Virus record (IMG/VR): IMGVR_UViG_3300046002_001658 | Span: 1 to 22,145 of that record | Length of the DNA stretch: 22,145 nucleotides | Direction: 5' to 3' (one strand) | Source of the DNA: a virus | In this document: positions 1-10,700 of the stretch, one piece after another | Layout of the letters: the number at the start of each line of letters is the position of its first letter | Position numbering within the stretch: position 1 is the stretch's first letter | Notes under the pieces: generated by a model | What the model was told of the DNA's origin: nothing | The model's input: only the letters and a program-made list of their open reading frames with translations | Databases searched by the model: none | Translations under genes and position numbers: made by a program

Positions 1-1
1 T

Positions 2-43
2 GCGGTAGCAGCAGCAACAGGTGCGGTAGCAGCAGCGACTGGC
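2..43 (+). repeat. 21-bp tandem repeat encoding AVAAATG twice
   Basis: Bases 2-22 and 23-43 encode the same heptapeptide AVAAATG. They differ at three bases, all in third codon positions and all synonymous. A degenerate continuation (AAAGAPAG) follows at 44-67. The array may extend upstream of the window. Confidence 0.7.
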
Positions 44-814
44 GCGGCAGCAGGGGCCCCTGCAGGGGTAGCTTCTGCATTAGCTAGCGGGGTAAATGCT
101 TTACCGGGTGGTCAAAACGCAATATCTGCTGTAGTTAATTATGCCAAGGGTGCGACTAATGCTATCCCGGGTACGGCTGCTATAGGAGCGCTACTTACTA
201 ATACAACCACAGCAGTTACAAACGGGATATCATTACCTAATTCAATTTCGGGTGCAGTTGGCTCTATAACTGGAGCTGCTTCTAATCTATTGAGTAAAAC
301 TACCGGAGCAATTTCAGGCGTATTTGATAAGCTCAAATCAGGAACTACAAGTTTAGCATCAGTTGCTACAGGCGGACTGCCAAGTGCGGACGCCGCTCAA
401 CTTAATGCTGCTGTCGCCGCGCTCGGATCCGGTGGAGCATTCCCTATTAAATTACCTACAGTAGGATTGAACACAACAGATAGAAGCGCAATAGATGGGC
501 AAATTGGATCATTATTGGGGGCAGGTATTCCCAAGCCCAATTTCTCTGGAACAATTTCTGCCGCAGCAGTTTCGGCTCAGGCAGCTAATTTAGCAAAAGC
601 AGAACCAATCGCCGCAGCACTGGCTGAAATACAATCATTGCAGGATAAAGCTACCGTTGCTAAAGATCGATTTCAGGAGCTATCAAACACGTTACCACAG
701 GGTGATCCTCAAATTGCGGCAGCTAGCCAAGAACTAGCGTCATTGACCAAAGAGGTAACAGACAAGCAGTACGCTGAATTCGTAGCTAGTCAACCACGCG
801 CATACCGTATATAA
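2..814 (+). CDS. 3' end of an Ala/Gly/Thr-rich virion protein, unidentified
   Basis: The reading frame is open from the first bases of the window, so the true start lies upstream. Leu-98 of the visible part is a TTG codon at 290, but it is not the natural start because the frame continues well before it. It ends with tandem TAA codons at 812-817. The visible 270 residues fall into two parts. The first is low-complexity Ala/Gly/Thr/Ser with an AVAAATG heptad repeated at the very beginning. The second, from about 540, is more helical and richer in charge and Gln (ELASLTKEVTDKQYAEF near the end), possibly a coiled coil. No transmembrane segment or enzyme motif is visible. It sits directly before gene 25, where related phages carry baseplate hub or spike genes such as gp5 or PAAR proteins, so a tail or baseplate role is plausible. 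I do not recognise the family; it shows none of the octapeptide beta-helix repeats of T4 gp5. Confidence 0.75.
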   Translation, partial: AVAAATGAVAAATGAAAGAPAGVASALASGVNALPGGQNAISAVVNYAKGATNAIPGTAAIGALLTNTTTAVTNGISLPNSISGAVGSITGAASNLLSKTTGAISGVFDKLKSGTTSLASVATGGLPSADAAQLNAAVAALGSGGAFPIKLPTVGLNTTDRSAIDGQIGSLLGAGIPKPNFSGTISAAAVSAQAANLAKAEPIAAALAEIQSLQDKATVAKDRFQELSNTLPQGDPQIAAASQELASLTKEVTDKQYAEFVASQPRAYRI

Positions 815-819
815 TAAGT

Positions 820-827
820 GATAAATA
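820..827 (+). promoter_or_regulatory. T4-late-promoter-like GATAAATA before gene 25
   Basis: GATAAATA matches the T4 late promoter -10 consensus TATAAATA at 7 of 8 positions, and the identical octamer recurs before gene 6. The distance to the ATG at 832 is only 4 bp. A transcript started from it would therefore be leaderless or begin inside the gene, which weakens the promoter reading. It may instead be a conserved junction sequence, or chance in AT-rich DNA. Confidence 0.3.
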
Positions 828-831
828 GTTT

Positions 832-1281
832 ATGCCATCATATATCGGATTCAGCACAATAGGCGCAAATAAACCAAAGACCACTAACGCAGGTGGAGGG
901 GTTGATGGTGGTGTCGGTACCATCTTAAAACCTGTCAACACGGGGAAGAAATTTAGATTGGTTGATTATCCACTAGTTATACAAGACCTGATGAATGCGT
1001 TGAATATTAGGCAAGGACAAAAAGTAGGACAACCGGGATATGGTACTTCACTGTGGTCTTTTGTATTCGAACCCAACACCGCTGATGTTCAGTTTCAAAT
1101 AGAAGCAGAAATTCGTAGAGTAGCCAGTCTGGATCCTAGACTACAACTAAATTCAGTTAAAGCCTTCCCGCAAGAACACGGAATATTGCTTGAAGTTGAA
1201 ATGTCGGTCACCCCATTCAATAATGCTCAGATATTGAGTGTGTTCTTTGATAGCAATACCAGTCGAGCCGTAATACAATAA
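832..1281 (+). CDS. 25: Baseplate wedge subunit gp25 (TssE-like fold)
   Basis: The product is 149 aa; T4 gp25 is 132 aa. gp25 is an inner baseplate wedge protein. It binds the gp6 dimer and helps set the handshake that nucleates sheath assembly; TssE is its type VI secretion counterpart. The family signature is visible: RLVDYPLVIQDLMNAL at residues 42-57, then the conserved QPGYGTSLWSFVFEP at 67-81, where FEP leads into the amphipathic helix QFQIEAEIRRVASLDPRL. The DPRL at 101-104 corresponds to the family's 'EPR' region, and an alternating beta C-terminus follows. The first ~35 residues are a Gly/Thr/Lys-rich extension. The start is fixed at 832: an in-frame TAG lies at 826-828 and no earlier initiator is available. 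There is no good Shine-Dalgarno. The gene follows the upstream stop by 17 bp. Confidence 0.93.
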   Translation: MPSYIGFSTIGANKPKTTNAGGGVDGGVGTILKPVNTGKKFRLVDYPLVIQDLMNALNIRQGQKVGQPGYGTSLWSFVFEPNTADVQFQIEAEIRRVASLDPRLQLNSVKAFPQEHGILLEVEMSVTPFNNAQILSVFFDSNTSRAVIQ

Positions 1282-1313
1282 TCCTATCCTATTACAAGCA
1301 CGGTTTTAGGTAT

Positions 1314-1321
1314 GATAAATA
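1314..1321 (+). promoter_or_regulatory. T4-late-promoter-like GATAAATA before gene 6
   Basis: This is a second perfect copy of GATAAATA, in the 57-bp gap between genes 25 and 6 and 17 bp before the gene 6 ATG. The spacing would give a short leader still containing the ribosome binding site, as in T4 late genes. It differs from the T4 consensus TATAAATA only at the first base. No -35 element is needed for T4-type late promoters. Confidence 0.45.
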
Positions 1322-1325
1322 CTTA

Positions 1326-1333
1326 AAAGAGAA
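1326..1333 (+). promoter_or_regulatory. Ribosome binding site of gene 6
   Basis: The purine run AAAGAGAA lies 5 bp before the ATG at 1339, with AGAG as the likely Shine-Dalgarno core. It is the only clear ribosome binding site among the complete gene starts in the window; gene 25 and the giant gene have none of comparable strength. Confidence 0.5.
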
Positions 1334-1338
1334 CAACT

Positions 1339-4300
1339 ATGGCGACAAGCGCAAGACAATCTTCCCTATTCGGTGTAAATGACTGGAAAGCTATTTACCA
1401 AACATTCAGAGAAGCTGATTTTCGTAGTTTTGATTATGAAACGCTTCGTAAGAGTTTCATCGACTATCTGCGTGTCTATTATCCGGAAACGTTTAATGAC
1501 TTTATTGAAAGTTCAGAATTTATTGCAATTCTGGATGTCATGGCGTTCATGGGTCAAGGTCTCGCATTTAGAAACGACTTAAACGCCAGAGAAAATTTCA
1601 TTGACACTGCTGAGCGTAGAGACTCCGTTGTTAAACTAGCCAACTTAGTAAGCTATACTCCTAAACGAAACTTAGCTGCGCAGGGATATTTGAAAGTAGT
1701 TAGTATTCAAACCACTCAGAATATCTCTGATTTGAACGGGGTTAATTTAAGCAATCTTCCAATATTATGGAATGACCCGGCAAACGCTAATTGGGCTGAA
1801 CAATTTAATACTATTATTAATGCTGCATTGATAAACACACAGCGGGTAGGTCGCCCGGGCAATCAGGCTGATTTATTAGGGGTGACTACTAGTGAGTATA
1901 CTCTTAGTATTCCGGCGGATAATATCCCTGTAGTGCCATTCACCTCAACAGTAGACAGCCTCAATATGAATTTTGAGCTAGTAAGTGTTACAAGTGTAGA
2001 TAAAGATTATATATATGAAATTCCACCGATCCCATCGGGTAGATTTAATATGCTATATCGTAATGACAAATTAGGATATGGTAGTCCAAATACCGGATTT
2101 TTCTTTTACTTTAAACAAGGTGGCCTACAAAATTCTGATTTTAACTTAGAGCAGCAGATTACCAATCAGGTAATCAACATAGATATTCAGGGCATCAACA
2201 ATACTGACACATGGCTATATCAGCTTAGCGACAACAATGGCACCAGCGCACTTTGGAAACAAGTTGAGAATGTCTACGCCGATGCTTATCTGCAAACTGA
2301 AACTAGTAACAGAGCAATCTTTGCAGTAACTTCTAGATTTAACGATCAAGTAAGTTACACGTTTGGTGACGGGGTATTCTCGGAAATCCCAGTTGGAGCA
2401 TTTAGGGCATATGTTCGGGCTGGTAATGCGCTTACCTACACCATCGACCCGTCAGAAATGCAGGGCATCTCTATAACATTCTCGTATCTTAGCAGAGTGG
2501 GTAGAGTGGAACAATTAACAGTTGGGCTAGAATTACAGCTGCCAGTCTCTAACGCTCAAGCAAGAGAATCATTAGCAAGCATTAAACAACGGGCACCTAC
2601 TAGATACTACTCGCAAAATCGTATGGTCAATGGAGAAGATTATAATAACTTCCCTTATACACTATACAGTTCAATTCTTAAAAGCAAAGCTATTAATCGT
2701 AGCTCGATTGGTGTTTCTAAAAATCTAGACCTACTTGATCCAACGGGAAAATATTCAAGTTTAAATTCGTTTGCTACTGACGGTGCAATTTGGCAAAATG
2801 ATACCACCGATAGTCTAGCATTGACTATTAATTCTATCGGTAACATTATCACATTCCTGACTGACACCTTAGCTTCCACATTGTCATCTAATCGTGCGAT
2901 ACAATACTATACGCAAAATTATGCTACGTATTCAGTTGACGATTCAGGAACTAATACAGTTTATTGGCAAACCAGTTCAGTAGACGCTAGCTCGGTAACA
3001 GGATATTTTTACACTAAAGTAAACAATGTCAACACTCCGATCGGATTGGGTACGTACTCCACAACCAATGTAAAGTACATCACAACCGGCGCGCTTCTCA
3101 AATTTACTGCACCTCCTGGATATTATTTTGATAGCAATAATAGATTGGTAGCTGGCATTGCCGGCCCGTCAGATATTACTTCGATATGGACAACAGTTCT
3201 TAATGTTATTGGTGATGGGTACAATAACGGGTTAGGTGGGTTTACTAACGGTACTGGGCCAGTCACGTTAAACGGATATGTACCATCTAGCACACCGACA
3301 ATTACGGTATTACCATCGTTTGATAATACGTTAGCGAACGAGATTATACAGGAATGTATTACTAGAATGGAGTTACAACAGAACTTCTCACTGGTGTTTA
3401 ATAACGCATTAACAGTGAATCAGCTTCGTTGGAGTATCAATCAATACAACGATGTAAATTACTTTGTCAACTTCTTAAGTTTAGGTGGTAATAGATATAG
3501 CATTACATCGCGTTCATTAGCATATTATTTTGGTAGTGTAAAAGATACTAGATTCTCATTTGAACGAGATAAATTGGTGTATGATCCCTTCTCTGGAAAG
3601 ATTTTACAAGATTTTATTAAGGTGCTAGCTACTAATACACAGCCTAGTTCTAATTATCCACTAGCAACTTCTGTTTCGGCTAACATTGTTGGGCAGACTG
3701 TTGAATCAGATGGATATATCAATGATTTTGAAGTAGAGATATCAAGCACCGATATTAATAATCGTGGCTTAATTTTAAATCCTACATTCTTTCAAACAGT
3801 CACTGGATATGTATCTGGTAATACAAACATTGGTATATATGTCTTTTTTGAACTAATAGAGGACGCACTAAGTCTGTCTAGATATCAAATAGTGCCGTCA
3901 ACTGATGTAGTTTACACCTATCCTACTAATACCCAAGTAGAAGTTTCCAAGTATGATTATCCACTAGGACAGATATTCTACGCATATGCTGAAAATATAT
4001 TTTATATTACTGTGCAGGATATTACGGTATCTACGCCGTATTATGTCTTAGTACCGCAGCCTCAATATTCTACTAAACCCGGGCGACAAGGTCTGCAGTT
4101 CCAATATCGGCACAACTCTAATAACACCACTCGTATAGATCCAGCAACTACTAATATTATAGATTTGTATGTAGTAACGCAAGCATATTATACAGCATAT
4201 CAAAATTGGATACAAGACACTACAGATACAATACCACAACCAAATCAGCCAACTATTAGTGAATTGAATCAAGAATACGGTGAAGTAAATAATTACAAAA

Positions 4301-4707
4301 TGCTGAGTGATAGTGTTATTTTAAACAGTGTTGTCTTTAAACCATTATTTGGTCCTAAAGCAGCACCTGCACTTAGATCAACTATCAAAGTAATTAAAGC
4401 CTCTAACACGAACGCTAGTGACAGTGAAATTCGTAGCGCAGTACTTACGGCTATGAATAATTATTTTTCAATTAACAATTGGAATTTTGGAGATACGTTT
4501 TACTTCTCAGAATTAAGTGCATATCTGCATTCGGAAACAGGGGAACTAATTAATTCAGCAGTATTAGTTCCCAATGACCCAACAATGGCTTTTGGAGATT
4601 TATATGAAATTAAATGCGCACCGTACGAAATATTTGTAAACGCGGCCACAGCAAATGATGTGTTAGTTATCGCAGCCCTCACCCCAGCACAATTACAAAT
4701 AAGATAA
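1339..4707 (+). CDS. 6: Baseplate wedge subunit gp6, enlarged (baseplate J family)
   Basis: In T4, gp6 dimers form the ring that joins the wedges around the hub and contact gp25, gp53 and gp7. The product here is 1122 aa against 660 in T4. The N-terminus is typical: a helical segment with [19 protein letters not shown], then '[20 protein letters not shown]' and '[19 protein letters not shown]', matching the start of gp6-type proteins. The core follows with [12 protein letters not shown] near residue 342 and '[16 protein letters not shown]' near 426-441, landmarks of the baseplate J-like region. The C-terminal ~130 residues ([17 protein letters not shown] ... [17 protein letters not shown] ... 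VPNDP) match the end of the family. The extra length is mostly Thr/Asn/Tyr-rich beta sequence at about residues 500-1000. The start ATG has the ribosome binding site noted at 1326-1333. It ends 8 bp before the giant gene. Confidence 0.93.
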   Translation: MATSARQSSLFGVNDWKAIYQTFREADFRSFDYETLRKSFIDYLRVYYPETFNDFIESSEFIAILDVMAFMGQGLAFRNDLNARENFIDTAERRDSVVKLANLVSYTPKRNLAAQGYLKVVSIQTTQNISDLNGVNLSNLPILWNDPANANWAEQFNTIINAALINTQRVGRPGNQADLLGVTTSEYTLSIPADNIPVVPFTSTVDSLNMNFELVSVTSVDKDYIYEIPPIPSGRFNMLYRNDKLGYGSPNTGFFFYFKQGGLQNSDFNLEQQITNQVINIDIQGINNTDTWLYQLSDNNGTSALWKQVENVYADAYLQTETSNRAIFAVTSRFNDQVSYTFGDGVFSEIPVGAFRAYVRAGNALTYTIDPSEMQGISITFSYLSRVGRVEQLTVGLELQLPVSNAQARESLASIKQRAPTRYYSQNRMVNGEDYNNFPYTLYSSILKSKAINRSSIGVSKNLDLLDPTGKYSSLNSFATDGAIWQNDTTDSLALTINSIGNIITFLTDTLASTLSSNRAIQYYTQNYATYSVDDSGTNTVYWQTSSVDASSVTGYFYTKVNNVNTPIGLGTYSTTNVKYITTGALLKFTAPPGYYFDSNNRLVAGIAGPSDITSIWTTVLNVIGDGYNNGLGGFTNGTGPVTLNGYVPSSTPTITVLPSFDNTLANEIIQECITRMELQQNFSLVFNNALTVNQLRWSINQYNDVNYFVNFLSLGGNRYSITSRSLAYYFGSVKDTRFSFERDKLVYDPFSGKILQDFIKVLATNTQPSSNYPLATSVSANIVGQTVESDGYINDFEVEISSTDINNRGLILNPTFFQTVTGYVSGNTNIGIYVFFELIEDALSLSRYQIVPSTDVVYTYPTNTQVEVSKYDYPLGQIFYAYAENIFYITVQDITVSTPYYVLVPQPQYSTKPGRQGLQFQYRHNSNNTTRIDPATTNIIDLYVVTQAYYTAYQNWIQDTTDTIPQPNQPTISELNQEYGEVNNYKMLSDSVILNSVVFKPLFGPKAAPALRSTIKVIKASNTNASDSEIRSAVLTAMNNYFSINNWNFGDTFYFSELSAYLHSETGELINSAVLVPNDPTMAFGDLYEIKCAPYEIFVNAATANDVLVIAALTPAQLQIR

Positions 4708-4715
4708 GTACTATT

Positions 4716-7700
4716 ATGGCCACAAGAATTAGAACATTATCATTTCTTCCGGAAATATTCCAAACACCCACTAACGCTCAATTTTTGAGTGCTACCCTCG
4801 ATCAATTGGTATCGCAACCAAATACTAAAAAAATTGAAGGGTATATCGGTAGTAAATTTGGATATGGCATTAATGCCAAAGACTATTATGTAACTGAACC
4901 TACTAAAACTAGGGTTGATTACCAATTAGATCCGGGTGTTGTTTTTACTAAACCCAACGAATCTGTTGCTCAAGATTTTATTAGCTATCCCGGTATATTG
5001 GATGCTCTTCAAATAGAGGGTGGCCTCACTGAAAACAACAACAGACTATTCAATAGTGAATTCTATTCGTGGGATTCATTTACTAACTTAGATAAGATAA
5101 TTAACTTCAACCAATATTATTGGCTTCCTGAAGGTCCTGATCAAGTTACTGTATCTACTGAAACTGTATACAGCAGTACCGCATATGCTGTAACTGATCT
5201 AGCAAACGGATATCAAATCTCTCCTGTGGGTACGGCCGGCGGCACTATAAACCCAACCTTGACAATGCTTCGTGGTGGGTCATATACGTTTGAAGTTAAT
5301 CAAAATTCTGCTTTTTGGATACAAACTGAACCGGGCGTTAGTGGGTATAGCCCTACTCAACCAAATATATATACACGTGAGGTATATGGTGTATCAAATA
5401 ACGGAGCAATGAATGGCATTGTAACGTTCGCTGTACCTAGTAAAACTGCACAAGACGACCAGTATAATTTTCCCGGGAACAATGTTGTTGGTGTAGTAAG
5501 CACATTGCCGTATAGCGACATCAATGGACAACTACTATCGCAAGTGGGAAACATTGACGGGATAACTTCTCTGGACGGGCTAACTGTAATGTTTTACAAT
5601 ACAGGATATCCATCTGAGATTGGATTTGTATCCAACTTCTTTGACTATACTAATTATGATGAAAATAATAACCTAGTTCCAGCAGAAACTATCACAGTGA
5701 CCGATACCAGTGCAACTGGAAATTTAATCACTTGTAATTCTACTGCAAATCTATCAGTAAACGATACTATCACCTTTACCGGAACTACATTCGGTGGAAT
5801 ACAATCTTACTTTACCGGCACACCTACAGTAATAGCTGCCGGGTCGTTTGCTATCGGGCAAGAATATGCTATCACTACTATTGGAACAACGGATTGGATA
5901 GCGGCAGGTGTAACAGCAAGTGCTGACATTACAGGCTCTATTGCTGGATACGCATTAACAGTTACTACAGTAAACTCAGGCTCGCTAGTTATAGGACAAA
6001 CACTAGCAGGATTTGGAGTTACCGCAGGTACAGTAATTGTTAGTTATGATTTAGCTACAGATACATACACGCTAGATCAATCACAAACTGTAGCTAGTAC
6101 TACTATTTACGGGTATGATATTGTAGCGGGTAAGATATTCACTGCGATAGCTGCTGGATCTGGCACCGGCAATGCGACTGCCTTTTTACCAACAATATAC
6201 TATATAAGTTCAATTTCGTCATTGACAGAATTTACTGTCTCCGCTCTGTTAGGCGGTAGCGACGTAGTACTAACCACTGCATCTGGATCAATGATCGGTA
6301 ATATCAATCAAGGTTTATATGAAGAGGGATATTACACTACAGTAAGTCAGACCTTTTACACAATTACTTATGTCGGTGACCCAACGGACCCTGTTATAAG
6401 ATTGATCCCAAGTAGCTCTATACCTACTAATGAAAAGATAACAGCGTTGTATGGTACACAATGGTTGAATAGATATTTCTATAAAAATCCAGCCGGCGCC
6501 ATTGTGTTAATCCCCTACATAACTGCGCCTCTAGATATATTGTATTACCAAGATGGAACTTCAGCTAATAAAGTTGGCATCATTAGATTGATCGAGAGTA
6601 ATGTTACTAACACCTTGGATGTTGATGCTGATATTTTGGGTAGAAAGAATTTCACATCATCAACCGGGATTGTATTTACAAATGGATTGAAGGTGGTATT
6701 TCAGGGAGACATCGTTCCCGCAAGCTATAAATCAGGGCAATATTATGTTGAAGGTGTTGGCAGCGCAATAGAACTAGTACCGGTTTCTGATTTAATATCA
6801 CCCGAAAGTTTTACATCTAGCACATACATACCATGGGATACTCTAGCGTATGATATTGGAAATTGGGAAGGTAACTCGTATGTTCCGGTAACACCCGATT
6901 ATATAACCATATCTAGAAATTCATTAGACAAAAATGCCTGGTCAAGGAGTAATCGTTGGTTCCACGTAGACGTAATCAACGCGGCAGCACTGTACAATAA
7001 CAATCCCAATTCAGTAAGTGTTTATGCTACCGCAGATAATAAAGCTAAACGCCCCATTATCGAATTTTATCCTAACTTACGGTTGTTCAACGCTGGAACA
7101 GAAGGTAAGTCGCCCGTTGATTTTATCGACACCAGAACTATAGATGCATTCTCTTTAGTAGCAGGACAACAAAATTACTATCCTGACGTTACAGTGTACA
7201 CCGCGTATAGCGGAACTATCGCATCTACTGATTATGTATCCGCTAGAATAGCTACTGATACTATCGGTACCGTGGCTCTTCCCGCAGTTTCAAATACTAT
7301 TACTTGCGATAGCACGGTTGGTTTTAGAGTTAATGACCTGATAGTGTTTAATGCGGTTGACTTGGGACCAGTATTTGGAGGGGTCGTAGCTGAAGCAAAT
7401 TATTATGTAAAAGAAATTATTGATTTAGTTACATTCACTATCTCATCTGAACAAAACGGTGATGTATTTGCCTTGTCAAGTTCGTCGGGGTCAATGCGAT
7501 TTTATTGGACACCACGCAGCACTGAAGTTGTAGTAGACAACACCGACGTAACAGGAACATTTGCTCTGGGGCAATATGTTACCGACTCAACTAATTTAAT
7601 ACCAACCAACGCGCTGATAACTGCGATCACCGTAACTACTAGTCAAACGATATTTGAAGTATCGTGGGATGCAAGTTCAGGCAGTTTCTTCGCCGGCACT

Positions 7701-10700
7701 TCCACTGCGTCGATTATAGCAACTGATACCACCAATGACACCTATGCGTTATTTGACGGTGCTCGGGTAGCGTTCACAGTAGATACAGATAAAAATGTAA
7801 GAGATAAGATTTATGTATGTCGTTTTTCGACAGTTACCAGCACTACTGATCCGGTAATTACGTTGACTGAGGCTACTGACGGACAAGTGTTAGTTAATCA
7901 ACAGACCGTTGCATTACGTGGATATTTTAATCAAGGTAACGAATTCTATTTTGATGGTGTGGAATGGATTAAAACACAACAGAAAACTCAAGTAAATCAA
8001 CCACCCTTGTTTGATGTATTCGATGATAACAGCATAAGCTTTGGTGACGCAGAAATTTACACCGGAACTTCGTTTAAGGGAAATAAATTATTCGCATATG
8101 GATTGGGTTCCGGACTTGTAGATGGTATTCTTGGATTCCCTATCCGATACAGCTCCATTGACAACGTGGGTGATATATCATTTGACATATCTCTTAACCT
8201 AGACACATTTAATTATGTTAATGGTTCTTCACCGATCACACAAAAAACCAACACTGGTTATGTGTACAATTACCCAACTCGCGTTGTGTATGAAAGACAA
8301 TTGGGATGGCAGACAGCGATCTCACCGAGCGTACAATATCAAATTTTTGAATTCTCATATAGCACACCATCACCTACTTCAGTGTATATATGTGATATTG
8401 CGCCAATGGATAGTACCACAACAGTCTGGCCTACTATTCAAGTTTACATTAACAATGTACTACAAACCGCTGCAGATTACACTGTTACTACCACTAGTAA
8501 CAGTACTACTGTTACGTTCATTGATCACGCGGTACTTAACCCTGTTCAAATATTAATATTAAGTGACCAAGTTAGTCCTACCGCTTACTACAGTATTCCA
8601 ATTAACTTAAATAACAATCCACTAAATGCAGACGTTACCACAGCAAACGTAGGTGATATTAGAGGACAATATCAAAGTATATTCTATAACAATCCTGACA
8701 CAACTGGAAATGTATTTGGTTCGAACAATTACCGTGACTTGGGTAATGTAGTTCCATATGGCACCCGTATTATTCAAAATAGCGCATCGTTGGTATTACC
8801 TGGCACATTCTTGCGAAAACAAAATCATAATTTGTTTAACTCGTTGATGTTCAACAGCAGAGAATATATTAAATTTAAAACTCTATTAGTTGATACGGTT
8901 AACAATGCGTCTTATTCACAGCGGTATGATCCTGCAACAATGTTGGATGATGCGCTGGATCAGATTGTTGCGTCTAAGACTGAGGAGCAGCCCTTTTTCT
9001 GGAGTGATATGGTGCCATCTAAGGCCCCGTATATTTCCAATTCTTATTCATTCGCAAACAGTTTAGATGTAAGCATTTATAAATTAAGCACCACATACGA
9101 TTTTACTAAAGCAAATTACAATGGCGTTTTAGTATATCTCACACGAACAACAATCGGTGTCACTTCTGTTAAACAACTAATTGTAAATGTTGATTATGTT
9201 ATCAGTACTGATTCACCGTCACTAACGGTAACGCTAGATTTACTACCTAATGACATTATCACCATTAACGAATACAATCAAACATATGGTAGTTATATAC
9301 CTAACACACCTACTAAATTGGGCCTATACCCTGCATATACCCCGGGCGTAGTGTTAGACAGTGATTATGCTCAGCCTACCTATTTTATTAAAGGGCACGA
9401 TGGTTCTTACAATAAGTTGTATGGTAACTATGATGCGACTTTAGAATTACTGATAGACTTTAGAGATCAAGTATTGTTAGAATACGAATTGCGGGTGTTT
9501 AACAACTTAAAGTTAAGTTCAATTATTCCTATTAAAGAATATGAAGTGTTGCCGGGCTTTTTCAGAGAAACCGACTATTCATACAATGAATTCTTAGAGG
9601 TGTATAGCGCATCATTCTTAAATTGGGTTGGACAAAATAGAATCAATTACAAGAGACAACTTTACAACAAGAATGACCAGTTTACTTATAATTATTATCA
9701 AAGTGGAAATAAGATAAACAAGAAACCTATTGAGCAAGGCTATTGGAGGGGAATTTATCAATATTATTATGATACTACTACACCTAACAGTACACCTTGG
9801 GAAATGTTAGGGTTTACCGAGAAGCCAACTTGGTGGCAAGACAGATATGGTCCAGCACCGTATACCAGTGATAACTTGATTTTATGGAATGATTTAGCAC
9901 AGGGAATTGATTGGAATAACGGTGTACCTATTGTAATCAAACAAGCTATTAGACCTGAACTGTTACAAGTATTGCCGGTTGACACTGAAGGCAATCTAGT
10001 ATCACCCCTAGATTCAATAGTAGGCAGTTATAATAGTAACATATTCCAACGTGATTGGAAAGTGGGAGATGAAGGCCCTGCAGAATTAAGCTACAGAAGA
10101 AGTAGCTCTTGGCCCTTCGACCTAATGAAAATATTAGCTTTAGCTAAGCCTGCTCAATTCTTCAATTTAGGTGTAGATTTAGATAACTACAAATATAATC
10201 TTGAATTTGACCAGTATCTAGTTAACAACAGAAGCCATCTTGTTATTAGTGATGTTCAAATATACGGATCAGGTACTGCTAAAACTAGTTATATCAATTG
10301 GATCGTTGATTACGAAAAACAAATTGGAGTAGATGCTACTCAGAATATCACCAACTTGTTATTTAACTTGGATGTTAGATTGGTATATCGCTTAGCGGGA
10401 TTTAGTGACAAAACATTATTAAAATTCTATGTTGAAAAAGGCACAGCAAATAATAGAAATGCGTCCTTATTAATTCCAGACGAAAGCTATGCGGTATTGT
10501 TATATGACAATCAACCTTTTAAGAAGATTGTGTATTCAGGCGTTGTCATTCAAATAGTTGACAGCGGATATACTGTATATGGCAATTCACAAACTGCTGC
10601 ATATTTCAAAACATTAAAGCCATTGGCTAACGGTAATACAAGCATTACTGAAGTGGATGCATTACGGGTAAGAACGGCAAACGACTACTCAACTCAAGAA

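Larger units (their letters stand above)
5685..6305 (+). repeat. YYV module 1, interrupted by two nested modules
   Basis: The first half is [19 protein letters not shown] followed by TGTTFGGI (to about 5801). The expected second half, [18 protein letters not shown] followed by a GSM ending, appears only at 6189-6296. Between them lie a second module type (5832-5912 and 6114-6185) and, inside that, a third (5913-6113). It is the only copy whose two halves are separated by nearly 400 bp. Confidence 0.7.

Noticed and set aside
290-814. A 174-aa gene starting at TTG 290
   Set aside because: The same frame is open back to the window start with the same composition, so the TTG is an internal leucine.
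1282-1338. A terminator between genes 25 and 6
   Set aside because: No stem-loop followed by a T run is visible in the 57 bp; only the GATAAATA and ribosome binding site are.
1379-1582. A 67-codon + strand frame inside gene 6
   Set aside because: It overlaps the most conserved part of gp6, which is clearly coding in the other frame.
4703-4710. GATAAGTA as a promoter for the giant gene
   Set aside because: It overlaps the gene 6 stop codon, has two mismatches to TATAAATA and lies 5 bp before the ATG. The gene is more simply co-transcribed with gene 6.
5253-5477. A true copper-binding cupredoxin
   Set aside because: The segment lacks the His/Cys/Met ligand set, so only fold similarity is suggested.
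8215-8556. A 113-codon + strand frame with an ATG
   Set aside because: It lies wholly inside the open frame of the giant gene, and its product has no recognisable features. The giant frame encodes coherent sequence ([19 protein letters not shown]) across it.
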